NCBI GenBank assembly: GCA_903939515.1
Contig: CAJAHH010000009.1
Location: forward strand, 36,442-100,441
Direction of reading: 5' to 3'
Length of the DNA stretch: 64,000 bases
Source of the DNA: an uncultured Verrucomicrobiota bacterium
Lineage (GTDB): Bacteria > Verrucomicrobiota > Verrucomicrobiia > Limisphaerales > UBA9464
In this document: piece by piece, positions 8,913 to 18,309 of the stretch
Layout of the letters: each line of letters opens with the position of its first letter
Position numbering within the stretch: position 1 is the stretch's first letter
The notes under the pieces: model-generated
The model's database searches: none
What the model was told of the DNA's origin: nothing
Seen by the model: only the letters and a program-made list of their open reading frames with translations
Made by a program: the position numbers and the translations under genes

Positions 8913-9566
8913 TCAGGACTTGTTGGAGTTGTGACGACGGGCTTTCCAGGCTTCCCAAACCACGGGCAGCACCGAAACAAAGATGATACCGAGCACAATC
9001 ACCTCGAAGCGCTTTTTCACAAACTCCAAGCGCCCCAAGAACCACCCCGCCGGGAGGATTAACCCCACCCAAGCCACCGCGCCGACGGCGTTGAAAAACA
9101 TGAAACGGGATCGGTTCATCGCCCCCATACCGGCCACGAATGGGGCAAAGGTTCGAACGATGGGAATGAAGCGCGCGAGGATCACCGTCTTGCCTCCATA
9201 AACCTTGAAGAAGTGATGAGTCTTCTCGAGGTACTCAGGCCGAATAATTTTAGGGAAGCGCGCGGTCAGGTAATTTCCGGAGAATCGCCCCACTGAATAA
9301 TTCACCGCGTCCCCGATCACGGCGGCGACGATCATCAGGGCTCCGGCCACCCAGACATTGAGACCCGAAGCCGGGTTGGCTGCCACCGCTCCCACGGCAA
9401 AGAGCAGCGAATCACCAGGCAGCACCGGAGTGAGCACCAGTCCGGTCTCGGCAAAGATAATTAAAAAGAGAATACCATAAACCCAAGCCCCTTGATTACG
9501 GGTCAGTTCAAACAAGTGGTCTTGCAAATGCAGCACCACATCGAGGAAGGCCTTGAGAAGATCCAT
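8913..9566 (-). CDS. DedA family (SNARE-associated) membrane protein
   Basis: FAETGLVLTPVLPGDSLLFAVGAVAA, RFIPIVRTFAPFVAGMGAMNRSRFMFFNAVGAVAWV; start placed at MDLLKAF. Confidence 0.9.
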   Translation of the reverse strand: MDLLKAFLDVVLHLQDHLFELTRNQGAWVYGILFLIIFAETGLVLTPVLPGDSLLFAVGAVAANPASGLNVWVAGALMIVAAVIGDAVNYSVGRFSGNYLTARFPKIIRPEYLEKTHHFFKVYGGKTVILARFIPIVRTFAPFVAGMGAMNRSRFMFFNAVGAVAWVGLILPAGWFLGRLEFVKKRFEVIVLGIIFVSVLPVVWEAWKARRHNSNKS

Positions 9567-9597
9567 GGGGGGATAGCTTGGAATCGAGTGAGGTACC

Positions 9598-9921
9598 TCA
9601 GCGCCTGGCAGTCCGGCTTGAAGCACCCCGCACCTCGTCGACCTCTTGAGTCTCCAATCGAATGGACCGACGAATGAACACCCAGGCGATAGCCCAGACA
9701 AAGGGGAAGAACAACACCCCCAGCACCAACCACGACAGCGTAAAGCCAGCGACACGGTGGGCCATCAGTTCCGGGGTCAAATAATTCAGGAGCGGCAGCC
9801 CCACCAACGCCACCAGAAACGCACTCGCGCAGAGGATGGACAAGACCAACTGCCGCCGCATCAAACGGTGGAGGAAGGCCTCAGAATGAATGTCCCGGTA
9901 GGGATGGGCGGGGTCGGACAT
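9598..9921 (-). CDS. DUF485-like two-TM membrane protein
   Basis: MSDPAHPYRDIHSEAFLHRLMRRQLVLSILCASAFLVALVGLPLLNYLTPELMAHRVAGFTLSWLVLGVLFFPFVWAIAWVFIRRS; YjcH/DUF485-like layout. Confidence 0.7.
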   Translation of the reverse strand: MSDPAHPYRDIHSEAFLHRLMRRQLVLSILCASAFLVALVGLPLLNYLTPELMAHRVAGFTLSWLVLGVLFFPFVWAIAWVFIRRSIRLETQEVDEVRGASSRTARR

Positions 9922-10229
9922 GAGCGCAGGATGGATCGAAAGGGCAACCGCCGTCCAGCACCCTACCCGACTGTGTCGCGCCTCGACGCGGTTCAGAATC
10001 CGACGCACCGAAACGGCCGACCCAACATCGCCCGAGCTCAGCCATCGGACTTTCGCAAGGCGCTCCATCAATTGCACCACACACCCAAGGCCCCATCGGC
10101 CCTCACCGTGCGTGTGTTGCCGAACAACGGAAACTAAACCGTTGCTCTACGGACTATCGCTGTCCGTTGCTTTCTGGCTTGGCTCGCGGGCGGGATCGGC
10201 GCTCAATTGCCCTATTCCCGTCCGACTCA

Positions 10230-11588
10230 ATGAGCGATCACTCACCCCATTTTCTTTCTCGTGAAGCCACCGTGGCGGGCCCGGGATTTTCGCGGTGGTT
10301 GGTGCCGCCGGCGGCCATCGCCGTGCACATGTGCATTGGCGAGGTCTACGGTTTCAGTGTTTTCAACGAACCCTTGAGCCGACTCCTCGGCGGCGCGGCC
10401 CACGACCCCACGCGAGATTGGACCATCCCGCAAATCGGCTGGGTTTATTCCATCGCCTTGGTCTTGCTCGGGCTTTCTGCGGCCGTCTTCGGCAAATGGG
10501 TTGAGCGCAGCGGCCCCCGCAAGGTGATGGTCGCCAGTGCTACTTGTTTCTGTTCCGGACTCGTGTTGGCGGGCATCGGGGTGCAGCAGCACTGGCTGTG
10601 GCTGGTCTATCTGGGGTACGGCGTGATCGGCGGCATCGGGCTCGGCTTGGGCTACATCGCTCCGGTCTCCACGCTGATGAAGTGGTTTCCAGATCGGCCC
10701 GGAATGGCCACCGGAATGGCCATCATGGGCTTCGGCGGCGGCGCGCTCATCGGTGCACCTCTGGGTGTCACCTTGATGTCGTTCTTCAAGACGGCCACCG
10801 ACCCAGGGGTCGCTGCCACGTTCTTCACCATGGCCGGACTTTATGCGGCCTGGATGCTTTTTGGAGCCTGGCTCGTTCGAGTTCCCTCGGCCGACTGGAA
10901 ACCCGAGGGTTGGCAACCCGCCGCCACCGGATCCAAGGCGGGACCCGGCAAGGCCGTCTCGGTGGACACGGCTTGGAAAACGCCCCAGTTCTGGCTGCTG
11001 TGGATTGTCCTGTGCATGAACGTCAGCGCGGGCATCGGCATCTTAGGCCAAGCCTCACTGATGTGTCAGGACTTGTTCGGCGTCAGCGCCGCGGTAGGCG
11101 GCGGGTTCGCCGGTTTGTTATCGCTCTTCAACATGGGTGGGCGCTTCTTGTGGTCCTCCGTCTCCGACCTCACCGGCCGACGCACTGTGTTCGCGATCTA
11201 CTTTCTACTCGGCGCGCTGCTGTATTCGCTCGTTCCGTGGACTCAGAAGATCGGAAGTCGATCCCTCTTCGTGGTCGTCACAGCTCTTATCATCTCCATG
11301 TACGGCGGCGGCTTTGCCACCATTCCGGCCTATCTCCGAGACCTCTTCGGTACCTATCAAGTCGGAGCCATCCATGGCCGCCTGATCACGGCCTGGTCAT
11401 TCGCCGCCATCGTCGGCCCCCAACTCATCAACTACATCTCCACCGCGAAGAAGAAGGCCGGAGTGCCCGCGGCTGAAGCCTACAATAGCACCCTGTACCT
11501 GATGTGCGGACTGCTGCTCATCGGACTCATCGCCAACTTGCTGGTACGACCGGTGCATCCAAAGCATCATCTGGCGCCCCACTCCTGA
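10230..11588 (+). CDS. OFA-type MFS transporter (oxalate/formate antiporter-like)
   Basis: RWLVPPAAIAVHMCIGEVYGFSVFNEPLSR, WVYSIALVLLGLSAAVFGKWVERSGPRKVM, GFAGLLSLFNMGGRFLWSSVSDLTGRR; start at MSDHSPHF. Confidence 0.9.
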   Translation: MSDHSPHFLSREATVAGPGFSRWLVPPAAIAVHMCIGEVYGFSVFNEPLSRLLGGAAHDPTRDWTIPQIGWVYSIALVLLGLSAAVFGKWVERSGPRKVMVASATCFCSGLVLAGIGVQQHWLWLVYLGYGVIGGIGLGLGYIAPVSTLMKWFPDRPGMATGMAIMGFGGGALIGAPLGVTLMSFFKTATDPGVAATFFTMAGLYAAWMLFGAWLVRVPSADWKPEGWQPAATGSKAGPGKAVSVDTAWKTPQFWLLWIVLCMNVSAGIGILGQASLMCQDLFGVSAAVGGGFAGLLSLFNMGGRFLWSSVSDLTGRRTVFAIYFLLGALLYSLVPWTQKIGSRSLFVVVTALIISMYGGGFATIPAYLRDLFGTYQVGAIHGRLITAWSFAAIVGPQLINYISTAKKKAGVPAAEAYNSTLYLMCGLLLIGLIANLLVRPVHPKHHLAPHS

Positions 11589-11600
11589 CTTTCGAACGTC

Positions 11601-11765
11601 ATGCAACGTCTCTTGTTCATCGTCACCTGGATTTTGGTGCTCACCCCACTCTCTTGGGGTGTCGCCCGATCGATACAGAAGTCGATGCCCCTCTTCACTG
11701 CGAGCACGCCTATCAAGCCCATTCAGGCGGGATCGACAAACTCGACCACACCCGCCAAGCCGTAA
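11601..11765 (+). CDS. 54-aa single-TM peptide, MFS transporter small-subunit-like (absent from ORF track)
   Basis: ATG 11601 to TAA 11763-11765: MQRLLFIVTWILVLTPLSWGVARSIQKSMPLFTASTPIKPIQAGSTNSTTPAKP*; 12 nt after the OFA transporter stop. Confidence 0.72.
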   Translation: MQRLLFIVTWILVLTPLSWGVARSIQKSMPLFTASTPIKPIQAGSTNSTTPAKP

Positions 11766-11822
11766 GCGCGTTGCCCACCTTTCTCAAACCTCACTCATCA
11801 ACCCAGGATCACACACTCACCG

Positions 11823-13178
11823 ATGAAACTCCTCACACCACTCCTACTTGCCTCCGCGCTATCGCTGACCACGATGGCTGCTGAACCCAAGCACAACACC
11901 GCCCTCTCCGGCGGCAAACTCCCCAAGCCCGTCAAGGTGTCCCTAGTCAAGGTCGCTGGCGGCTTCGTGGACCCGGTCCGTGTCTCTCTGGCCCCAGGCG
12001 ACAACAACCGCCTGTTTGTCTGCGAGCGAACCGGCATCGTCCGACTCATCAAGAACGGAAAAGTCCAGGACAAGCCCTTCCTCGACATCCATGAGACGGT
12101 GGTCAGCTCCTTCCTCGAACAGGGACTCTACGACCTCGAGTTTCATCCGAAATTCGCTGAAAACGGCAAGTTTTACGTCCATTACTCCGACATGTGGTTC
12201 AATGGCGCCGGATTCATCGTCGAGTATCAGGTCTCCAAAACCAACCCCGACAAGGCCGATCCCGAGTCCGCCCGGGTGGTGTTCCAAATGCCCCGCCCCT
12301 ATGCCAATCACAACGGCGGCGAAATCGCCTTCGGCCCCGATGGCTACCTGTACATCGGCAGCGGCGACGGCGGTTGGGAAGGGGATGTGCTGGGTGCAGG
12401 CCAAGACCTGAGCACCTGGCTGGCGAAGATCCTGCGCATCGATGTCAACCCGTCCCAACCGGACCGCGGTTATTCTATCCCGAAAGACAATCCGTTCATC
12501 ACGCCCGCCTCGCAAATGAAGCTCTTCGGTGTGACCGAGGAGGCCTTCAACAAGATTCACCCGAACGCCAAGCCGGAGATCTGGAGCTACGGCCTGCGCA
12601 ATCCGTGGAGCTTCCAGTTCGACCCGAAGAACGGCGACATGTACATCGCCGACATCGGCCAGAATCACTACGAAGAGGTCAACTTCGAGCCCCATGGCAA
12701 GGCGGGCGTGAATTATGGTTGGAAGTTCATGTGCGGCACCCATCCGTTCCCCCTGCCCTTGGATGCCAGCGGCAAGCCGGACCTAGATGCGGTCAAGGAT
12801 GCCCCGCGCGTGGGTGAGGCCCCCATTTGCGAATACAGCCACGTGGACCAGGGCAACTGCGTCATTGGCTTCGGTGTGTACCGGGGCTCCAAGTACCCCC
12901 AGATGGACGGCACCTACTTCTTCGGAGATTGGGGCTCCGGCAAGCTCTGGGGCACGGCTCGCGACGCCCAGGGCAAATGGCAAATGCAGGAACTGCTCAA
13001 CACCAAGCTGATGTTCACCGGTGGCGGACAGGGTTCCGACGGCACCCTCTACGTGACCGACGCGAAGGCCAACTACGGTGGTCCGGCCGATCCGGCGCAG
13101 AATGAACGCGGAGCGGTCTGGATGCTCGTGCCGTCAGACAAGGTTCCGGCGGGCGCAGAAGTGGCTCCGTTGGAGTAA
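11823..13178 (+). CDS. PQQ-dependent sugar dehydrogenase (glucose/sorbosone dehydrogenase family), secreted
   Basis: Signal peptide, LAPGDNNRLFVCERTGIVRLIKNG, GLYDLEFHPKF, NGGEIAFGPDGYLYIGSGDGG, WSYGLRNPWSFQFDPKNGDMYIADIGQNHYEEVN. Confidence 0.92.
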   Translation: MKLLTPLLLASALSLTTMAAEPKHNTALSGGKLPKPVKVSLVKVAGGFVDPVRVSLAPGDNNRLFVCERTGIVRLIKNGKVQDKPFLDIHETVVSSFLEQGLYDLEFHPKFAENGKFYVHYSDMWFNGAGFIVEYQVSKTNPDKADPESARVVFQMPRPYANHNGGEIAFGPDGYLYIGSGDGGWEGDVLGAGQDLSTWLAKILRIDVNPSQPDRGYSIPKDNPFITPASQMKLFGVTEEAFNKIHPNAKPEIWSYGLRNPWSFQFDPKNGDMYIADIGQNHYEEVNFEPHGKAGVNYGWKFMCGTHPFPLPLDASGKPDLDAVKDAPRVGEAPICEYSHVDQGNCVIGFGVYRGSKYPQMDGTYFFGDWGSGKLWGTARDAQGKWQMQELLNTKLMFTGGGQGSDGTLYVTDAKANYGGPADPAQNERGAVWMLVPSDKVPAGAEVAPLE

Positions 13179-13217
13179 GGAATCGTCACTCGCTCGTTCT
13201 TCTATTTAAAACCGTCA

Positions 13218-13257
13218 CCCGGGGGCAAAGCTCAGGCTTTGCCCCCGGGCCTTTTTT
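13218..13257 (+). terminator. Rho-independent terminator after sugar dehydrogenase gene
   Basis: 14-bp perfect stem CCCGGGGGCAAAGC-TCAG-GCTTTGCCCCCGGG then CCTTTTTT. Confidence 0.95.
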
Positions 13258-13289
13258 GAGATCTTATCGCCGTCAACCAACTGAACGCC

Positions 13290-13880
13290 ATGTTCCGGAT
13301 AATCGCCCTCGCCTGTGCCCTCGCCCTGAATCTGATGCTTCAGGCCGCCGATGCGCCCACTGCTCCCACCGGCCATGACCACGGCACTCCCAGCGGCGAC
13401 CCCAAAGCTGCCGAACCTCAGGAATCGATGTTCCTTTCGGTGGACCCTAACACTCCCAAGACCGCCCGCTTAGTAGTCGTCTCGGCCTACAATCCCGTGA
13501 ACTACGGCATGAATTTTAACGGATTCGCCAAGGGGGGCGCCCGCTACACTATCCCTCAGGGGTGGACCGTGTCGGTGAGTTTTACCAACAACAGCCCGGT
13601 ACCCCACAGCGCCATCGTGGTAGATAAACCCATAGTGAAGAAGCTCCAGATGGGCGAACCCGCCTTCAAGGGGGCCTCGACGCCTTACCCCGTGCGCGGC
13701 ACCACCGGCAAAGGGGGCGTGGCCTTCCAGTTTGTGGCGGACGAGGCGGGTGAATTTGCCATCGCCTGCGGATTTCCCTCCCATTCCGCCAATGGCCATT
13801 GGATCGCCTTCGATGTCAGCCCCACGGCGACCGCCCCCAGTTTGCAGTTTGGAACCAAGGCCCCCTACGTGGCTCACTGA
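13290..13880 (+). CDS. Secreted sulfocyanin-like (SoxE-type) cupredoxin
   Basis: Signal peptide; GMNFNGFAKGGARYTIPQGWTVSVSFTNNSPVPHSAIVV...GVAFQFVADEAGEFAIACGFPSHSANGHWIAFDVS. Confidence 0.75.
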   Translation: MFRIIALACALALNLMLQAADAPTAPTGHDHGTPSGDPKAAEPQESMFLSVDPNTPKTARLVVVSAYNPVNYGMNFNGFAKGGARYTIPQGWTVSVSFTNNSPVPHSAIVVDKPIVKKLQMGEPAFKGASTPYPVRGTTGKGGVAFQFVADEAGEFAIACGFPSHSANGHWIAFDVSPTATAPSLQFGTKAPYVAH

Positions 13881-14806
13881 TGTCCGAGATCGTCCTGAGC
13901 GCTCCTCAGCCCTTCGGCCCGCACGGAGTCTGCTTGGCCCTGGGTCTCTTCGATGGTGTCCACCTCGGACATCAACACGTGGTCCGACAGGCCAAGATCG
14001 ACGCTCGGGCCCGTGGCGCGGCGACCGTGGTGGCCACCTTCGATCCCCATCCCCTGGCTGTTGTCCGACCCGATAAAGCCCCCCGACTCCTGCAGTCGTT
14101 GGCCCAGCGTCTCGCTTCCCTCGATGCGCAGGGAACCGACGCCGTCCTCGTGCTGCGCTTTGACACAGCCATGAGCCACAAGAGCGGTGAGGAATTTGTG
14201 CGCGAATTGGTGAGCGGTTTCGGCGGGCTCAGAAGCTTCACTGTGGGCCAGGGCTTTCAGTTTGGTCAGGGCCGCAGTGGGAATGTTCCGCTCCTGCGCA
14301 CGCTGGGCCGAGAACTGGGATTCTCAGTGAATGCCATGGCTCCCATTCATATCGGAGCCGAAATCGTGAGCAGCACCCGCGTCCGCAGCGCTCTGCGAGA
14401 TGGAAAGCTCAGTCTGGTCGCCGAGCTCCTGGGCCGTCCTTACAGCCTCGCAGGCCCCGTCGTCCGCGGCGACCAACTCGGTCAGTCCCTCGGATTCCCC
14501 ACGGCCAATATCGACGTGACAGGACTCGAACTCCCTCCCTTTGGGGTCTACGCCGCTCGAGCCCGCCACGCCGGCGGCGAATTCCCGGCCGCGGTCAACC
14601 TAGGACTGCGCCCCACACTCCAATCCTCGCAACCACAGCTTCGCTTCGAGAGCCACCTCATCGGGTATGACGGTGATTTGTATGACCAGGATTTGACTGT
14701 GGAACTGGTGAGCTTTCTGCGTCCGGAACGTCGGTTCGCTCACCTCGACGCACTGAAGGCTCAGATTGCCAAGGACATCGTCGCAGCCCAAAAAGCCCTG
14801 TTCTGA
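13880..14806 (+). CDS. ribF: Bifunctional riboflavin kinase/FAD synthetase
   Basis: LGLFDGVHLGHQHVVRQA, TFDPHPL, YSLAGPVVRGDQLGQSLGFPTANIDV, FGVYAARA, NLGLRPT; start overlaps upstream stop (TGATG). Confidence 0.93.
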   Translation: MSEIVLSAPQPFGPHGVCLALGLFDGVHLGHQHVVRQAKIDARARGAATVVATFDPHPLAVVRPDKAPRLLQSLAQRLASLDAQGTDAVLVLRFDTAMSHKSGEEFVRELVSGFGGLRSFTVGQGFQFGQGRSGNVPLLRTLGRELGFSVNAMAPIHIGAEIVSSTRVRSALRDGKLSLVAELLGRPYSLAGPVVRGDQLGQSLGFPTANIDVTGLELPPFGVYAARARHAGGEFPAAVNLGLRPTLQSSQPQLRFESHLIGYDGDLYDQDLTVELVSFLRPERRFAHLDALKAQIAKDIVAAQKALF

Positions 14807-14954
14807 ACCCGGAAGGTGACCTTTCACCCGCTCAGTTCGAACTCAAAAACAACTCACCAATAACCGCCTTTTCTCTGTCCGTTTTATCGAAGTAGGCCCA
14901 CTGGATTCTTTCCGGTATTGCATCGGGAGTCGGAGCCGGTTCAGCGTCTTCCGA

Positions 14955-15656
14955 ATGAACCCACGTCCCATCGTCGCTCTCCTGCTGTGTCTGTCCCTCA
15001 GCTGTCCGGCCTGGAGTGCGGACGCATCGAAGAAAGCGGGGGCCGGCAAACCCATCCCGTGGATCGCCCTCTTTGACGGCAAGTCTACTACGGGTTGGCG
15101 CGGGTTTGGCAAAACCACCTTCCCGGAGCATGGGTGGATGGTGAAGGACGGCTGGCTGACCCATGTCGCAAAAGGAGGCGGTGGCGACCTCATTACCGAC
15201 CGGCTCTTCACCGACTTTGAACTGCGCTTCGAGTGGAAAATTTCGACGGGCGGCAACAGCGGCGTGAAGTACTTCATCGACGAGGCCCGTAAGGCAGCTA
15301 TCGGCCATGAGTACCAACTCATCGACGATGCAGCCCATCCCGACGCCAAGCTCGGCCCGAAACGCCAGACCGCCGCGCTTTACGATGCCCTGCCGGCCCA
15401 GTCGCCCCGGGTCAAGCCGGCCGGACAAATCAATGAGTCGGCCATTCTCGTTCACGGAGATTCCGTTGAGCATTGGCTCAATGGCGATTGCGTCCTCAAG
15501 TACCGGATCGGTTCCCCCGAACTCGCAGCAGCCAAGGCCGCCAGCAAGTTCAAAAACGAACCGAAGTGGGGAACCCGCTTTGCGACTCCCATTCTGCTTC
15601 AAGACCACGGCGATGCCTCTGAATTTCGCAACATCCGCATCCGTGAGCTAAAGTAA
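14955..15656 (+). CDS. Secreted DUF1080 (3-keto-disaccharide hydrolase-type) protein
   Basis: Signal peptide; WIALFDGKSTTGWRGFGK...GWLTHVAKGGGGDLITDRLFTDFELRFEWKISTGGNSGVKYF...EYQLIDDAAHPDA. Confidence 0.9.
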   Translation: MNPRPIVALLLCLSLSCPAWSADASKKAGAGKPIPWIALFDGKSTTGWRGFGKTTFPEHGWMVKDGWLTHVAKGGGGDLITDRLFTDFELRFEWKISTGGNSGVKYFIDEARKAAIGHEYQLIDDAAHPDAKLGPKRQTAALYDALPAQSPRVKPAGQINESAILVHGDSVEHWLNGDCVLKYRIGSPELAAAKAASKFKNEPKWGTRFATPILLQDHGDASEFRNIRIRELK

Positions 15657-15716
15657 CTCTCTTCGGCCGGTCTCAACGCCCCGCCACTATCCCACCATCC
15701 TGCCCAAACCGCTTCC

Positions 15717-15763
15717 AGCCTGTCCCTCTGGCTTGTCGCGGGATCCTGGGATAGCCTGTCCCC
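15717..15763. repeat. Two REP-like AGCCTGTCCC cores in the intergenic region
   Basis: AGCCTGTCCC at 15717-15726 and again at 15753-15762, just before the next start codon. Confidence 0.7.
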
Positions 15764-15765
15764 AG

Positions 15766-17478
15766 ATGACCCGTCTCCGGAGAATTCTTACGCACCTGTT
15801 CTTGGGGCTCTGCATCGGCGCGGCACAACTCTGCGCCGACGGCGCGGATGACGCGTTCATCCGCATTTACAACCTGATCCAACAGGCCGAGGCCCATCGA
15901 GAAACTGGGCAATGGTCCTCGGCCCGCGAAGCGTTCACCGAGGCCCAGTCGGGCTTGGAAGTGCTCCGCCGAAATTATCCGACTTGGAATGAACGGGTGG
16001 TGGCCTATCGAATTCGCTACGTCGGCGAGCGCCTAGAGGCTCTTAAAAAAACTCCTGAGGCATTCAATAAGCCCTCCACCAACCCCGCAACTTCTGCGGC
16101 CGTGGCCTCCAATACGCCGCCCGCCGTGGCTCTGGCTCCGAATGGTGAAGTAGTGGCCCAATTCGAGCAGCTAAACCTCGAAATCCAGCGTCTCTCAGGC
16201 GACAAGCAATTGCTCGAAGCCAAACTGCGCGAAGCCCTCTCCGCCCAACCTGCCCCGGTCGATCCGCGTGAATTCCAATCAGCCATCGAACGGATCACCG
16301 CCCTGCAGACCACCAACAAGGTTCTTTTAGCCTCTTTAGAACAACAACAAACCGAGCGCCGCAACCTCGTCGACAAGGTGGTCGCCGACGAGGCCCGAGC
16401 CGCCCTCGATGAGGCCAACAAGAGCCTGCTAGAACAGAAAGTTGCTGCTGGGCGCATTGAAAAACAAAAGCAGGAGATCGAAACCAAACTAAAGAGCCTT
16501 CAGGCCGGACCGCTGCAAACCCTTCAAAAAGAGAACTCGACGCTCAAACAACAGGTTACCGAACTGAAATCCGATACTGAACGCGGAAAACAGGTCGCTG
16601 ATCTTGCTGCCAAACTCGCGCAAATCCAGATCAGCCTCGATGAGTCCAAGAAACGAAACTCAACCCTGACCTCCGAGAAAACAGGTCTGGAGCGGCAACT
16701 AGCAGAACTCCAAGCCCGCACCTCCGAGGAAAGCCTGTCAAAGATCCGACAGTTGGAAAACTCCCTAGCTCTAGCCAAGGCCAATGCGGAACATTCTCTC
16801 GCCAAAGCTGAATTAATCGCAGGCACGCTAGCCAAGGAGAAACAGACCCGCACCGACCTAGAACTGTCTAACCAGGCGCTCAAGACCAAGATCAACGACC
16901 TCACCCGAGGCGCCGAACAGCGTGCGGACTCGGTGAAAACCCTCGAAACAGCCTTGGCCGCCGAAAAGGCCGAACGCGAGGCCGTCCGAGCAGAACTCGC
17001 CGCCACGGAACGTAAACTAGCCAGCGCAACCACCGCTGCAACCAATACCACGGCCGTGAACGCCAGTGTGCGCACCACGGAACTGGCCTCCCTGCGGTCC
17101 GAGGTTTGGAAGATTCGAGCATCCCTCAAGGAGGGAGCCTCCCGAGAGGCGGAACTTCGAACGGCCTTGTCCACAGAACGGGAGTTTCGCGAACGACTGG
17201 ACCGTGAAAAAGCGGCCCTCGAAAAACGCCTCACCCTAGCCCTCAAGGCCGGTCCAGCCCTAGAGACACCAGTGACACCCGTTGTAGTCAAGGACACCTC
17301 CAAGGCTTTGGCCAAGATGGAGACGCGGGTCCGAAAACTCGAAGAAGAGCGCGACGCGCTTCAGCAACGCCTCCAAAAACTCACTCAAACCACCAAGCAT
17401 CGGCTGTCCACCGGAGCCACATGGCGGGCCGTTACGGCCCGAGAACAAGTCGAAGAGTTTCATCGCCGGCGCCGTTGA
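15766..17478 (+). CDS. Large secreted coiled-coil protein of unknown function
   Basis: Hydrophobic leader LTHLFLGLCIGAAQLCADG, then several hundred residues of K/E/Q/L/A-rich heptad-like sequence (LKQQVTELKSDTERGKQVADLAAKLAQIQISLDESKKRN...). Confidence 0.8.
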   Translation: MTRLRRILTHLFLGLCIGAAQLCADGADDAFIRIYNLIQQAEAHRETGQWSSAREAFTEAQSGLEVLRRNYPTWNERVVAYRIRYVGERLEALKKTPEAFNKPSTNPATSAAVASNTPPAVALAPNGEVVAQFEQLNLEIQRLSGDKQLLEAKLREALSAQPAPVDPREFQSAIERITALQTTNKVLLASLEQQQTERRNLVDKVVADEARAALDEANKSLLEQKVAAGRIEKQKQEIETKLKSLQAGPLQTLQKENSTLKQQVTELKSDTERGKQVADLAAKLAQIQISLDESKKRNSTLTSEKTGLERQLAELQARTSEESLSKIRQLENSLALAKANAEHSLAKAELIAGTLAKEKQTRTDLELSNQALKTKINDLTRGAEQRADSVKTLETALAAEKAEREAVRAELAATERKLASATTAATNTTAVNASVRTTELASLRSEVWKIRASLKEGASREAELRTALSTEREFRERLDREKAALEKRLTLALKAGPALETPVTPVVVKDTSKALAKMETRVRKLEEERDALQQRLQKLTQTTKHRLSTGATWRAVTAREQVEEFHRRRR

Positions 17479-17500
17479 ACCGACTCCCTCCCAAGCTCTT

Positions 17501-18229
17501 ATGGCCAGCAAGTTCTTCGTCCCCGGCACAGATCGAGCCCCCAAAGTGGGGGATCTGTTTGCCACCATCGCTCCTCGATATGATGTGATCAACGACCTCC
17601 AGAGCTTCGGAATGCACCGGCTTTGGAAGCAGCAAATGGTCGTCGAGGCAGGCCTCCAACCCGGAAACCACGCGTTGGACGTTTGCTGCGGGACTGGCGA
17701 TGTCACCTTCCGCTTGGCGCGAACCGGAGCCGACACTATCGGGTTCGATTTCAGCCACCCCATGCTCGCGGTCGCGGCAGAACGGGCGGCCCAAGATCCA
17801 CTGCCCGCCGGTTCAGGCACGGTTTGTTTCCAACAGGGAGACGCCCTCCAACTTCCCTTTGCCGACCGGTCTTTCGATGTGGTGACCATTAGCTACGGCT
17901 TGCGCAATCTGGCCGACTTCCAGCGGGGCCTGCGAGAATTGACCCGGGTGCTCAAACCGGGCGGACGGTTGCTCGTCCTAGATTTCGGAAAACCCGACTT
18001 CCTTCCATGGCGATGGGTTTATTTCCAGTATCTCGAGCGAATTTGCCCTCTGTTTGGGCGTATTTTCTGCGGCGATGGCGACACTCACGGCTACATTCTC
18101 GATTCCTTGAAAGCCTACCCCGCTCAGCATGGGGTAGACGCCGCCTTGCGAGAACTTGGATATATCGAGACCCGCATCCAGTGCTTCCTGGGAGGCACCA
18201 TGACTCTCAACGTCGGTCAACGCCGGTGA
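17501..18229 (+). CDS. ubiE: Demethylmenaquinone/ubiquinone C-methyltransferase
   Basis: VGDLFATIAPRYDVINDLQSFGMHRLWKQ, ALDVCCGTGDVTF, YGLRNLADFQRGLRELTRVLKPGGRLLVLDFGKP. Confidence 0.92.
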   Translation: MASKFFVPGTDRAPKVGDLFATIAPRYDVINDLQSFGMHRLWKQQMVVEAGLQPGNHALDVCCGTGDVTFRLARTGADTIGFDFSHPMLAVAAERAAQDPLPAGSGTVCFQQGDALQLPFADRSFDVVTISYGLRNLADFQRGLRELTRVLKPGGRLLVLDFGKPDFLPWRWVYFQYLERICPLFGRIFCGDGDTHGYILDSLKAYPAQHGVDAALRELGYIETRIQCFLGGTMTLNVGQRR

Positions 18230-18309
18230 CCATCCATGGGAGTCCTGAGTGGGTGGGATAAATTCCCGTCTGGCGATTCAACCAAAGATCCTTAGCCTAT
18301 TACACAAGT

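Noticed and set aside
14832-15608. 258-aa minus-strand ORF opposite the DUF1080 gene
   Set aside because: It is antisense to a gene with clear domain motifs and a signal peptide, and has no recognisable motif itself.
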